The notes under the pieces are model-generated. The model worked only from the letters and a program-made list of their open reading frames with translations. It did no database searches and was not told the DNA's origin. From positions 1 to 61,362 of the forward strand of contig WOGZ01000210.1 of NCBI GenBank assembly GCA_009733775.1: a DNA stretch of 61,362 nt, read 5' to 3'. Each line of letters starts with the position of its first letter. Position 1 is the first letter of the stretch. The translations under genes and the position numbers were made by a program. The stretch comes from Alectoria sarmentosa. Its lineage: Eukaryota > Ascomycota > Lecanoromycetes > Lecanorales > Parmeliaceae. Shown here piece after piece: positions 24,203-35,290 of this stretch.

Positions 24203-26030
24203 CTAGCTTTCCGTTGACCTCACGTGACCGATATTCCAGCCGGCGTACCAAGAAAAGGCACCTTGGGTGGTGAAAGCAGCTTGCAGACTAGGCCAGGTGA
24301 TTGAGGGGACAAAGTTAAAGAACCAAGTCGTAGAAGTCGCGAGGGACATACCCACCGTCCGAATGTACAGTAGGTAGGCTTCAGCTGAGTAGGTGAATGG
24401 CACCGGACCTTCTCCCGGTGAGTAGACAATGCCAAAAAGATAGATACCAAGAGATATACAAGCGACTCTGGCGGTATGCATGGTGTCCTTTGGTATCCAA
24501 AAGCTGAAGCCTGTAAAGAACATGCATATTGACATGAGCGGGAAAGTTGTCAGAAGGAGATTTCGCCGTCCGAAAGTATCTATAGTGTAGACGGCGGGAA
24601 TGGCGAATAGCCAGTCCACGAGTCCAAATCCGGAGACGAAGTCAGGGCGGATATGGGCGAAAACCCACCATCTAAGAAGATTTGGGATGAATAGTAAGCG
24701 ATGATGTTGACACCACAAAACTAATGCCAATAATTAGAGAGACATTTCACCCGAAAGCTTTCCAGCCGTGACTAACCTGCTGCATGAACATAACGATTTC
24801 AGAAGCTATCAAGGCTCGACGATTTTGAGAAACCTTGACCAATTCAAGCAATGGATTGCACTGTTTGGCCTCGACCTCCCTTTCAGCCTCTTAAAGAGTG
24901 TGCATATAATAGACGTCCCGAGCTGCTTGCACCTTTTCGTACCTTAACCTGACCATGGACTGATATGCTTTGTAATGCCGATTCTTGCTCATGTACCATC
25001 GTGGAGATTCGGGGCACATGAAGACGAAAGCGATGGCGACGAGAGTAGGTAACATAGCTGATGCCATCATCAGACGCCATTTCAGTCCGACGATTCCTGG
25101 TGGGTCAGGCATGCTGTAAAATGCCAGATCTGCGACGTATCCAAAGAAGATACCGAAAGCCGTCCACATCTGCCACCACTGCATAACGAGTGCACCTCGA
25201 ATCGCCGGCGAGGATGTCTCCGCAGCATAGATGGGAACAGTTGCGGACTTAGGGCCAATACCAAATCCGAGGAAGAATCTCGCAATGAACATGTGCCACC
25301 AGGTGTTAACGAACCCTTGCCGAAAGCAGGCTAGAGCTGAGAAGACGCAAGGAAGATGGTACCCCATCTACCGAAAAGACTGTTGAATGGCGTCGTCAAC
25401 CAAAATCCAATGAAGGCACAGCAAAGGTAGGGAGCAGAGTTCAATAAGCCGGTAAGCCAGATTGAGCGCGGGTCTTTGCCGTCAATACCAAACTGGTACC
25501 TGTAGAATAGCTGGCCCCCCTTGACAACGGCTTCATCTGCGTACAGGTCAGCTGGAAGGTCGGTGCACGACGATAGATAGATGCCACTGACCCATTCCTT
25601 GAACGGCGGCGCAGGTTGAACAAAGTACGATGACAATGTGAATGAGCTTAGGCTGAGACCGGCGATTATCGAACTCACTTTGAAAAACGTCTAATTCCAT
25701 GCCCGTCAGACCCTGAACCTGGGCGAATCTGCCAGGGTCTTGGGCGAGGATGGCGCCCTTTCGGAAAGCTCGGACATCCTCCTCGTCGCCAATGTGATGA
25801 TTCCTTGCGTACATTGCTCCCATTTCCTCCAATTTGGCATAATTGATGCCGGCCAAAGGGTTGGCCAGCTTGGCAGATGTATTGCGGCGCATGAGATCGG
25901 CTGTGTTGAGGGAGAATTTCCTGGTGGAAGGAGCAATGCTGTAGTTTCTTTCGTCATACTCCATGGGCTCAAAGCCCGTCTTCATCTCTGGACTTGGGGC
26001 GGACGAGCCACTCCAGCGGTGCAAGACCAT
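24203..26030 (-). pseudogene. MFS sugar/inositol transporter pseudogene
   Basis: The reading direction is minus. The N-terminus (ANPLAGI, KGAILAQDP) and AAVQGMDEAVVKGGQLFY, formed by splicing out an intron at about 25,560-25,610, are typical of the fungal sugar/inositol-transporter branch of the major facilitator superfamily. RFFLGFGIGPKSATVPIYAAE, PESPRWY and IDTFGRR follow. Lesions: a frameshift near 25,355 between GTIF and CVFSALACF; an in-frame TAA near 24,893 between YYMHTL and EAEREVEAKQ; another frameshift near 24,640 before FGFGLVDWLFAIPA; and loss of the C-terminus after GAFSWYAGWNI near 24,225, so the usual last helix and PETKG motif are missing. Base composition is normal, so this is ordinary decay rather than heavy RIP. 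Small non-canonical introns could explain one lesion but not all. Confidence 0.8.
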
Positions 26031-27380
26031 TCTTGTGGTTTCTGGCAGTCGTCAAAGCGGAGGTCTTATTAGGTAGGCGTGCGCGAGGATCGTTTCACAA
26101 CTTGCAGTCCCGTTGGTGAGAGCATAGGCAGGGCGAGAGGTCCGCGACTCTTGGTATGTCGGGCGCAGTGTGGTCTGGGACTGGTGGCTCTAGTTTTGAC
26201 GAGGTGTCGAGGCCAATCTGGAGAAGTGAGTGTAAATGGAGTGGCGTCCAACAGTTGAAAGGGGGTTGGAGAGCGGCAGCAGATGGAGGCCTGTCATGGT
26301 GAGGAATTTGGTGGGACGAGTGATATGAGCACAGCCCGGATGGAGTATGCTGACACGCGGGATCTGCTGCATACACACTGTATTTATTTACATTCAGAGT
26401 CTTTGACCATGTGCAGGTAAGAGGCATGGCTGGTAATGTAGGAAATGGACCATTACTATTGATCGAGGATTCGAACACAGCATGATACTTAGTATCCACC
26501 ACTAATTAGTAGGTGAGAGGATATTCAGAAGCGAGAGATGTGAGTGGACCGTTGGGGATTTATACTGTACCGTTGACATTGACCCTCGGAGCCTCCACCA
26601 GTTCTGTTACAATCTTTCCTTAGTCGAAGCCTAAGCACCCCCGCCATCAGGTTAGAAAGATTAGAAGGTCCAAATTCAGACGCGTCATGTTTCAAAATCC
26701 GAACTGCACACATCAATTCATTGGCCATCTCGAACACGATCCATCCCATGCCTTCTGTTTGCGCTTTGCAAAGAGGCGCACGGTTGTTGCAACAAACATG
26801 AAGATGTATCTTTGTTTTGAAACGTTCGTTACTCTGTCTTCCTGATTCATGTCCAGCTTGTGCAATTTTGTGCAATATGATGAAATGGACAGTCATGGAG
26901 ACTCCTCTGCGATGGGGTTAGAGGCACAGCCTCGCGCTAAGAGTCTTGTCTGCACAAGCAGAAAGAATCTGCTTCATCATTTGAGTGAGAGTGTCAAGTG
27001 TGAAGATGCTCAAATGCTATCGGTCATGGCGCATCTCACTATTGACTACCAGGCCAAGGTACCCTCAAATTGGAAATGGTGCATGGCGAGCGCAACTCAG
27101 CACGACCGAGCAACATGTCATCAAGAATTTCCCGAAGCAGCAGTAGCGCCACTGCTTAACTGGAAAAAAGGCCAGACCTCGAGAGCGAAAAAATACTTTA
27201 CACCAAACATCGCCTTGGCTCTAGAGTAGGAGAACACGTCAATGACCATCGCCTATAGCCTGTGGCCTATCGGATGCTCTGGCATATGTAAACACGTATG
27301 AGCAGGCAGCTAGAGATAATTCTACTTCGGCGCAACAGAGCCAGTTTTGAGCCTCCCACAGCAGTTCCAGCATAGCATTC
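26031..27380. other. 1.35-kb intergenic region
   Basis: This lies upstream of the dead transporter and downstream of RFC1, both on the minus strand. Frames at 26,525-26,896 (minus, 123 codons) and 26,849-27,229 (plus, 126 codons) overlap each other and match nothing I recognise. No repeats or RNA genes are seen. Confidence 0.5.
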
Positions 27381-30300
27381 CTATTTCTTCAACCTCGCCT
27401 TCCCCCTTTTATTTGCACCCTTTCGAGGCCTGTCATCCTCCTCGCTCCCATCATCCTCATCTTCCATTTCCTCACCACTCTCGCCATCTGCCTTCCCCTT
27501 TCCTCTTCCCTTCGCGGTCCCCTTCTTTCCTTTTGCCGCTGCTTTCTTCTTTTTCTTCGGAGCTGCAACGTACTTGTCCTTCTTCAGATCCAGTGGTTGG
27601 TCATCATCGAGAATTGCCTCCTCGCCGCCAGAGCTCACTCCCGAGTCTGACTCATCCAGAGCCTCCTCAATGTCTGGCCTATCCTTGCTCTTCTTCTTCG
27701 GGGCAACGATCGAGCTCGCCTTCATGTATGGAAGAGGATGTGACATTTGATTATAGGTCCTCGTGAACGAGGTCTTGACCTGTGTATCGATCTTGATGTC
27801 TTCCATCTCCATCGGGCCAACACCAAGCTCCAGTATTGCATCCCAGTCGTCTTTCGTGAGATAATAGCTGTCCATAAGATTGATGATGCTCCCCAACGCA
27901 TCCTTACCCTGTAATTGGAGCTCCTTTACAAGCCGGTACCATAGCAAGGGAAGGTATTGTTGGCGGGTCTCGTGCCGGTCACCAGAAGCTCGAAGGCGCA
28001 TGTGACCTTGTATCTCTTTAACGAAACGCGTAAGCTTGCCTGACAAGAATTGTTAGCATGACGAGGAACGTGACAACGAATGCCAGTTTTCCATACCTAG
28101 CTTGCTGTTATTGCCTAACCAGGAGGTGAACCTGGTTTGGCTTCCAGCTTGACTACCAGCGACGAAACTAGCAGGCCGCACAAAACTGAATACAGCATGA
28201 GTTGGCATCAGTGCCCACTGCTGCTGAGACCCGTGAATCATGCGGTCGACAAGATCCCCATCGCTGATACTCTCTGCCGCGCTGTCCGTAAGCTCGAGCA
28301 TCTTGAGATTCTTTTCCTTACCACTATACGTGTTCGACAACATAGGATTGGTCCCCAGATAATTTTCCTGCAACATCAGGGAGCTAAATTCATGGTCATT
28401 GAAATAAAGCTCTATCTTTTCGTTCAGTGTCGTTGTGCTGTTCGGAGCGAAGAGACCTCCTCCGAGAATCTTGCTAACAATATCCCAAGGCTTGAGGATG
28501 ACGTGCTTCTCCCAGGACTTGGACATTTTTTTGCCATTGTCAAAGTCCATTGCATCTTGGTCAAGCTTGGCCGTCGACAGCATATTGATAATTTGGCGAA
28601 TGTCGGCGTGACTTCCTTCAATTAATGCGTTGATAACATTCGGGGGAACCTTCAGTTTCTCTCGAAAGCAGATCGTCATGATCCTCTGACGAATCTGATC
28701 AACGGTCGGTCTCCGGAAAGGCAGGTCGAAGGCCACGTGGTCGAACGGTTTCATCTTGGGTAACTTGCGATCATTGCAAATCAAGATGATAGGGATGTTG
28801 GTCTTTCTGCAAACCGCTGCCAGAGCTCCAACACCACCTCGATCACCAGCGGACATGCCATCGACTTCATCCATGATCAGAACGAGTCTTTTTTTCTCTG
28901 CATCCACCTTCTTGCCATCCCCCGCAAAGTACCCAAGCAAGGATGTTGTGTCAAGTACACCTTTCAATCCAGTCTCGACCAACTTTTTGCTCCTCGTGTC
29001 GCTGGCGTTGCTTTCGCGTATGTCGTATCCTTCAAGTTTCGCGGCGAGATGAGCAGCTGTGGTCTTGCCTATTCCAGGGGGCCCATGGAGAATCATGGCA
29101 CGGAACGCACCCCATCCTTCTTTTCCTGGCTTCTTGAACTTGCTCTTGACGTTAATAGGCCATGCTCTCAACCAAGCCTGCAACTTTTCGACTTGACCTT
29201 TGTTGCCACAGATCATGCTTGTAGCTGTGGGCGCGTACTTAACAGTCCACAAACGACTATCAAAAGTCGCGGAGCCGTCGATGTCGCCTTTTAGAGCAGG
29301 TTGAGAACTAGAAGTAGTGCTCGCAGATTTCTTGGCCTCTGCACGCTCCTGCTTGACCATATCTGAGGCAGCTTTCTCAACTTTGGCCTCCTCTTGCTTC
29401 TTCTTTGCCTCATATTGCTGGCCAGCCTTTCCATCGCCGCCATGGGCGGGTAACTTGCGGACCAACTCGAATAGTCCTTCCTCATTGATAGTTTTGAGGC
29501 CGAATTGCTTGATGGTCTCAAGCTTTTTGGGCCCTGCATCCGCACCCAGCACGACAAAGCTTGTCTTTTTGCTAGGGGCACCGGTGACCTTCCCTCCGTG
29601 GCGTTTTACGAGCTCCTGACCCTGACTGCGTTCTAGTGAATTGAGTACGCCGGTGAAAACGAAGGTCAGTCCAGCCAAACAGTTCTCGCGGCCAACAGGG
29701 AGCTCTCCAGACTCTCCAGAAAGGGGAGCCTCGTTTCGGTTTGCATTGAAAGCGGCGTAGTTGAACTTCTTCCCTTCTTCGCGAGGCGGCGGTGTTGGCG
29801 CTCTGACCGTTTTGATATTTTCGAGAATAACATCAACTGCTGTTCTTACCTCGGGCTCTTCTTCCTTCTTGCGGCTCTTTGCTGGAGTAGCCTTCTTGGC
29901 TGGAGACTTCGCTTTTGAGCCCTTTGCCCTCTTCGAGACTGGCGCAATATCTTCCTTGTCCTCCTCATCTTCTAATTCCGCAGACTTTCGCTTTCGCCCT
30001 TTTGAAGCCTTAGTGCTGCTTTTGGGCTCCTTGTACTCTGGAATATCCTTCATTTGGACGTCACTGTCCTCGTCGCTAGCATCAGCCTGCCTTTTGGACG
30101 ACGCCCTCTTGTCTCCTTCTTGAGTTTTTCTGGATGTTTGAATGACTTGATCCTCGTCGTCCTCGCTTTCATATGCGTCTTCCGCGTCCTTCCTTCCGGT
30201 CTTGTAGTCTGCTACAAAAATGTCCTCTCCGGAGTTGGCATCATCCTTGATGAACCCAGAATCGAAATCGCTTTCCTTGTCCTCATTAATATCCACATAA

Positions 30301-31049
30301 TCTGGCTTACTCTTCTTTCGAGACGACGTCTTGCCATTTGTGCCTGGCTCGGATTTTGGTGTGGCTTTGGCTTTTGGCGTAGACTTTATGGATGGCGCTT
30401 TCACTTCCTCAAGGGGCTTCTTCTCGGAGAGGGCTTTTGACTTGGCTGGCGAAGAGCGAGCTAGCTTGGATTTGCCGCTAGAAGCGAAGTAATCCGACGT
30501 TGTGGTGACTTCTCCGACGGGAGATTTCCTCTCACTAGAGCATATGTGAGCAATTGAAACTTCCATGAAGCTCGTGTTGCCGGCTCACGCTCGCTTCTGT
30601 GGAGGGGCTTTCTTGGGTGTTGATTTCTTGGCCGGCTGGATCTGGACATCATCATCGCTGTCACTGAGGACCTTTCGTTTTCCTAGCCAACGTAAGCTTC
30701 AACAAGGGGTCATTGGCGCTCTTTGGAACCGTACCTCTTCCCTTCGGTTTCTTGTCCTTGATCTATGGGCGAGCGAAAGCCACGTTAGCATCGTTTCCCA
30801 GCTTAAGTGAGAAAGAACAGAAAGAAAGCTGGAAGGCAGGAGAATAGGTAAAAAAAAAAGGCAATGATGAGGAAGCACTCAATCGTAGCCACCGATCAAT
30901 TTCCCTCGTCCGAATGAGTAGGAGTGTGAAGTTCTGGCAAGGTAGTCTACACTTACAGCTGCTTCTTCAGGCGCTGATTGCTCTTGATTGGAACCGGCAG
31001 CTTGGGCTCCCTTGCCACCAAAGAAACTTCTGATATCCGGGGGCATCAT
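27381..31049 (-). CDS. RFC1: Replication factor C large subunit (RFC1)
   Basis: Largest subunit of the clamp loader that opens PCNA onto DNA. Five exons on the minus strand: 30957-31049, 30735-30756 (22 nt), 30589-30682, 28097-30534 and 27381-28039, totalling 1,101 aa in phase. The N-terminus MPPDIRSFFGGKG holds a PCNA-interaction-like IxxFF. A long charged region follows, then a BRCT domain (CLAGLTFVFTGVL to SFVVLGADAGPKK, about 29,480-29,690). The AAA+ module has Walker A GPPGIGKTTAAH, SNASDTRSK, Walker B LVLIMDEVDGM and the sensor-1 region LICNDRKLPKMKPF. The C-terminal RFC1 domain ends in Lys/Arg- and Asp/Glu-rich tails. Start is one of two adjacent ATGs (31,049 or 31,046). It is divergent from MRPL16, 147 bp away, with ACGCG sites between. 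Confidence 0.95.
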
Positions 31050-31095
31050 GTCCAGCTTTTCCACAGATCAGAAAAATTGGTAGATGAATGCTGGT

Positions 31096-31110
31096 GACGC
31101 GCTTCGCGTC
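31096..31110. promoter_or_regulatory. Paired MCB-like sites upstream of RFC1
   Basis: GACGCGCTTCGCGTC is an inverted pair of ACGCG cores separated by 3 nt, 47-61 bp upstream of the RFC1 start and about 87 bp upstream of MRPL16. ACGCG is the core of the MluI cell-cycle box bound by MBF, which in yeasts drives DNA-replication genes. Function here is inferred from motif and position. Confidence 0.55.
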
Positions 31111-31196
31111 TATCATATAAGGTTTACTGATGACGGCAGGTTTCCGCTTTGCTGAGAAAGTTGGATCTCTGCCCAATTAAACAACCTACAGTCACA

Positions 31197-32052
31197 ATGA
31201 AGCCTCGATTACTGCCTATACTGCCGCCTTGCTCCCTACGAACAACTTCTTCACTAGATCAGTTTCCTTTCCGTACGTGTTTGGTGTCCCCCTTCGCTAC
31301 CTCTCGCTTGTGACGCTCATACCTCGCAGGTTGCCCTATATCATGCTTGAATACTCCTTTAAACCTACGCACCTTCTCAGCTACTTCGCATCCTCAGAAT
31401 TGGTTGATTCCAAAACGTGGCCACACTCAGAAGAATCGAAAGGGGCGCTGCCGGGTACCCACTGGCGGCTCAACCCGGGGCACAACAGTGGTATGGGGCG
31501 ACTACGGCTTGCGCATGCGGGATCATGATCGAAGGATATCATCCCAACAATTGGCTGTTGGTGCAGAGGCCATCAAGAAAAGACTACGAGGGGAGAGATA
31601 TCGGTTGTATACCAGGGTAGCTGCGAATATCGGAGTATATAGTAGTGGAAATGAGAGCAGGATGGGCAAAGGAAAAGGCAGTTTTGACTACTGGGCTGCA
31701 AGGGTTGCAGTATCACAGATAGTTTTCGAGATCAGTGGAGAGCTCCATGAGCAGGTGGCCAGAGATGCGATGAGGTTAGCAGGGAATAAGTTGCCCGGTA
31801 TGATTATACCTTTTTCCTTCTCCATTTGCAATTGGAAGCTTAATGCTAATAGCTGGGCCAGGACTGTATGAATTCGTGAGGAAGGGAGATCCACCTGTTA
31901 TGGGCCTGACAAAAATGGAGGCTGGGATCACGTTGGACGAAATGAAGAGGCCGAGGGTAAAGCTACCGGCGGATATAAAGGCAGGGAAAGTACCAGCTTC
32001 AATGCCAGGGAGTTTGCACGCTGCAACTCCAGCTGCTGCGGCGTCTGCATAG
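31197..32052 (+). CDS. MRPL16: Mitochondrial large-subunit ribosomal protein uL16m
   Basis: Component of the mitochondrial 54S ribosomal subunit. Three exons, 31197-31272, 31330-31797 and 31862-32052, give 244 aa in phase. The basic, Ser/Thr-rich N-terminus (MKPRLLPILPPCSLRTTSS) looks like a mitochondrial targeting peptide. The L16 core is clear: RVPTGGSTRGTTVVWGDYGL, AIKKRLRG, the signature RMGKGKGSFDYWAARV and LAGNKLPGLYEFVRKGDPP, the last joined across the second intron. A Pro/Ala-rich C-terminus follows. It shares a 147-bp divergent promoter with RFC1. Confidence 0.93.
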
Positions 32053-32113
32053 AATCCGCACAAGCTAGGTACCTATTGCCACTTCGGATTCTTCTTCGAG
32101 ATCTGAAAAGAGG

Positions 32114-32634
32114 CTATGCCCCAATGCCAGATCCTGGCCCGTATCCCTGGTTCTGCCTCGACTCTTCAGCATCATCATCTGTTCCTCCCTGTGCATCTGT
32201 TGCGCCGAAATTGTCTGTAGACACAGGTCAGTATTCTCGGCAACGTCATCACAGAACACTACTCTTACCTTGATTCGCACTTCCTCTAGCTTCTGTGGTC
32301 TTGCCTCCCATACCTTCTTCTGAAATTGCCTGTCCATACCTCACATTCTCTGCCGTCTTCTCTCCTCTCTCAGCCTTCTGCTGCGCTTGGTGAGCAGTCA
32401 CGGCATCTGGCTGAGTTTCCTCTTCTAGAGAAGTCTTTAGTGCTGATCAACCGCTTCCAAGGTTTAGACTGAACTAACCACCCATTTGACCACCTTGCTT
32501 AGAGTGTGGTTTCGTGACTGTCTGGATTGACTCATATCTTGTGGAGTGGTCAGTTGCTGATAAACATCAACGTTGGACATTGCGCACTGCGAGCCTTCAC
32601 CGCCTGCTTCGGTATCCATGAGATTTGAAGACAT
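32114..32634 (-). CDS. Small hydrophilic protein of unknown function
   Basis: Three exons on the minus strand (32482-32634, 32269-32434 and 32114-32214) join in phase through two GT-AG introns of 47 and 54 bp into 139 aa. It starts MSSNLMDTEAGGEG and ends NQGYGPGSGIGA just before a TAG. It is rich in Gln, Glu, Asp, Gly and Ser, with no hydrophobic segment, no Cys pair and no domain I recognise. It is likely soluble and largely disordered. Support is structural: two typical introns and a fully consistent frame. It is convergent with MRPL16, with only 61 bp between the stops, and tandem with RFC5 upstream. I cannot suggest a function. Confidence 0.6.
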
Positions 32635-32967
32635 GGCTGATTTCCAGTGACCTTGATTGGATGGAGTACAGGGAGATTGCGGACGAAAGGAATTGTGAAG
32701 AAGCTTTTACGGATTTGTGCGTTTGATCATGGAACTTTCAGAGCTACCTCAGCTACGGGAACATCTCAACGGTCGAAAGCTTACATAAAATGACGCACTG
32801 TTGGGTGAATTGCCCTGAGCTAGTGTAGCCGTTCTACTCCTCTACAATACCTCGACTCTGGTGACTCGGTGCGGTCAGGTATAGATGAAAATATGCAAGT
32901 AATGCTGTTTCTTTCGCTGTTGGAAATTTCCCTAGAAATCCATTCCCATCAAGTAGCTACATTTGAA
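32635..32967. promoter_or_regulatory. Spacer between RFC5 and the small protein gene
   Basis: 333 bp between the RFC5 stop and the start of the small protein gene, both on the minus strand. It should contain the RFC5 3' region and the promoter of the small gene. No clear motif is seen. Confidence 0.45.
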
Positions 32968-34241
32968 TCAGCTGAGATGCCAAATTCCGTCACGGGACAC
33001 ATGCCTTTCGAGTATTCTCATGAACTTGGCAACAAAAGCTTCGAGATGGAAGATATGTTTCTGAAATCCTTCATCAGTACTCTACATCCATGGCCGAGAA
33101 GTCACTTACGCTGCCCAGTCGTATGCGATGCTCGTAAAAAGCCGACCACTTGATCACGTCTGCTTTCAGTGCGTCATCAATCTTTGGTATGAGTTTGAAG
33201 GTCAATGTCTGTGCTGGATTAGCCCATCCAGGTTCACCAAAAGCCGATATGAGCGGTATACCTTCAACACGGTCGTAGGTGGTATGCAGTGACTAAGCAA
33301 ATCATACAATTTCGCACGGACTTGCAGAAGCCTCGCAGGCGTATGTTCTGCCATTACCTCGTCGGCAATCTGAGCGACGAGAGATTCCCAATCCGGTGGC
33401 GGAACAAGGGTCTTATCCGTAACTTTCTCGCTGTGATGTGCCGTCAGCATTCCAGATGAGATGAAGCAGCACTGCTCCTCACTTCTGTGCGTGGACAGCT
33501 TCAAACATCAGCAATGCCCTCCTCAGGTTTCTCGCACTATCCTTTGCTATTCTCCTGTTCAAGCCTTCCGCTTCGGCCCATCCTTCCTGCGCTCCGACTT
33601 TTTTCAGCACCTTGCAAATATCGCTCTCTGTCGGCGCCGCAACCCTCACTAACAGCGTTCGCGATCGAATCGGCGCGATGATATTTGCCGTACTATTTGC
33701 CAGCAATATCAGTCTCATATTTGGGCTGTATTTTTCCATGGTCCTCCTCAACGCTGCCTGTGCATCTCGAGTGAGGTGGTCCGCTTCATTGATGACAACG
33801 ACCTTGAAGCGTTGTCTAGCAGATTGGTCGACTTGTTGGGTTTGTGCCACTTCCTTAAGAAGGTCTTGGATGACTACCCTGTCAAAGTTGCCGACGTCCG
33901 ACGGCGTTATCTCAAGGTGGTACACCGAAGCAACGATATTGAATTCGAGCTTGCGGTTTGAGGTGGTTTGGAATACACGAGAGTCAATTTTGATCTTCTC
34001 TACACCCGGCCCATAGAGCTCTCGTAATGTTGCGACTATCCTCGTCTTCTTCCCCGCGCCTGAAGGTCCATAGACAAGAAGATGGGGGAAGTCTCCGCTT
34101 TGCGCCTAGCATCAGAGATGAGCGGTATTCCACAGAGCGATTGGAGAATCTGACTAGACTTTTGAGTCGTTTGGAGAGATTTTCGTGGTATGTCAGCGCC
34201 TCCAGAGAGCGTGGGCGGTATTTGTCTACAAGTAATGCCAT
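32968..34241 (-). CDS. RFC5: Replication factor C small subunit (yeast Rfc5, human RFC3)
   Basis: A clamp-loader small subunit. Five exons on the minus strand: 34155-34241, 33483-34105, 33262-33430, 33110-33208 and 32968-33060, totalling 356 aa in phase, close to the 354 aa of yeast Rfc5. It starts MALLVDKYRPRSLEAL. Walker A is the variant GPSGAGKKT seen in this subunit, followed by SNRKLEFNIV, YHLEITPSD and the Walker B variant VVINEADHL. The arginine finger motif is IRSRTLLVRV. The Walker B acid pattern NEAD rather than DEAD fits the non-hydrolysing Rfc5/RFC3 subunit. The collar domain is in the last two exons (HLEAFVAKFMRI). It lies 2 kb from RFC1 and is the last gene before the AT-rich flank. 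Confidence 0.95.
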
Positions 34242-34308
34242 ATCTTATAGCACAAAAGCTTGCTGTAGTTTGGTAGAATGGTCTTCTCACTTTTCTGGTC
34301 CTGAAGGT

Positions 34309-34324
34309 GACGCGCCTCACGCGT
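34309..34324. promoter_or_regulatory. MCB-like sites upstream of RFC5
   Basis: GACGCG (34,309-34,314) and a perfect ACGCGT (34,319-34,324) lie 68-83 bp upstream of the RFC5 start. The arrangement parallels the ACGCG pair upstream of RFC1. The MBF-type cell-cycle role is inferred from yeast. Confidence 0.55.
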
Positions 34325-34756
34325 AGTCTGTGTGCAGGTGAATTACTTCATCCGGCTACACTAGCCTGCCCCTCGCCGCCCTCGGCTTCCTGTCTCCCCT
34401 CGGGATTTGGCTGCCGTTACATTTATGTTAGATAATTAAATAAGGGTGGTGATAGGTATACACCACTTTTTGATAGATGTACACCACTTTTTGATACATG
34501 TACACCCCCCCCTCGGCTAGGTAGATATAGGTTAATCAGGCGAGTAAAACTACGAACGTCAAAATCCCGAGAGTAGACCCTCGGCGCAACCCACATTTGT
34601 AACGATTACCTATCAATTTGGGTGAACCCATCGATGTGTTTTCTATTCCGCCGCGCAGTCTATTTCAATAAATCAATTTACTTCGGTTTATTACTCGTTA
34701 TCGTTATCGTTATCGCATTGTCATTGCGATCAAATAATCATTGCAGTCGTGCAATC

Positions 34757-34870
34757 AGACAGCCATATAATCACTGCAATCGTGTAATCAGATAATCAGA
34801 TAGTTAAATAGTTAGGTAGTCAAATAATCGGGTAACCAGGTAATTAGATAATCAGATAGTTAGATAATTA
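34757..34870. repeat. Degenerate octamer array 1 (RTARTYRR)
   Basis: Back-to-back 8-bp units such as ATAATCAG, ATAGTTAA, GTAGTCAA, GTAACCAG and GTAATTAG fit a consensus of RTARTYRR. It lies inside the inverted-repeat element, preceded by copies of ATTGCAGTCGTG-like words. Confidence 0.75.
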
Positions 34871-34895
34871 TTGCAACTATTGCAGTTCACTATAG

Positions 34896-35034
34896 TGTTG
34901 AAATATTCAAATTGAATGAATTTATTAATTATTCTCTCAAAGCTTCTCTGAAGCGAACTTTATATACAATACTAATCATGTGATTAACATGGCAATAGGC
35001 CGGAGGAGGCTGAGAATCAATCATTTTTTCAACA
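34896..35034. mobile_element. Solo LTR, 139 bp, TGTTGAA...TTCAACA
   Basis: The element starts TGTTGAAATATTC and ends TTTTTTCAACA, the inverted ends of many Ty1/copia LTRs. It is flanked by TATAG (34,891-34,895) and TATAA (35,035-35,039), a 5-bp target duplication that differs by one G-to-A change. An internal TTTATATACA could be its TATA box. It interrupts the 1-kb inverted-repeat element between the two octamer arrays, so it is a younger, nested insertion. A full-length partner is not in the window. Confidence 0.75.
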
Positions 35035-35049
35035 TATAATCGTGTCGTT

Positions 35050-35290
35050 ATTATAGTCTTGCAGTCAGATAGTTAAGTAATTAGGTAGTCAGGTAATCAA
35101 ATAGTCGAATAATCAGATAGTCAGGTAGTTAAATAGTCAGGTAGTCAAATAGTCGGGTAATCAGATAGTTAGGTAGTCAGATAATTAGATAATCATTGCA
35201 GTTATTACAGTTCATTGTAGCCGTGTCGCCACTGCAGTCTTGCAGTCAGGTAGTCAGATAGTCAGATAATCAAATAATCAGATAATTTAA
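35050..35290. repeat. Degenerate octamer array 2 (RTARTYRR)
   Basis: About two dozen 8-bp units such as ATAGTCAG, GTAGTCAG, ATAATCAG and ATAGTTAG, interrupted by ATTGCAGTTATTACAGTTC-like and CTTGCAGTCAG-like words near 35,195-35,245. The repeat type is the same as on the other side of the solo LTR, so the two arrays were one tract before that insertion. Confidence 0.75.

Noticed and set aside
26525..27229. Two overlapping ORFs of 123 and 126 codons on opposite strands
   Set aside because: They overlap, match nothing I know and show no intron structure.
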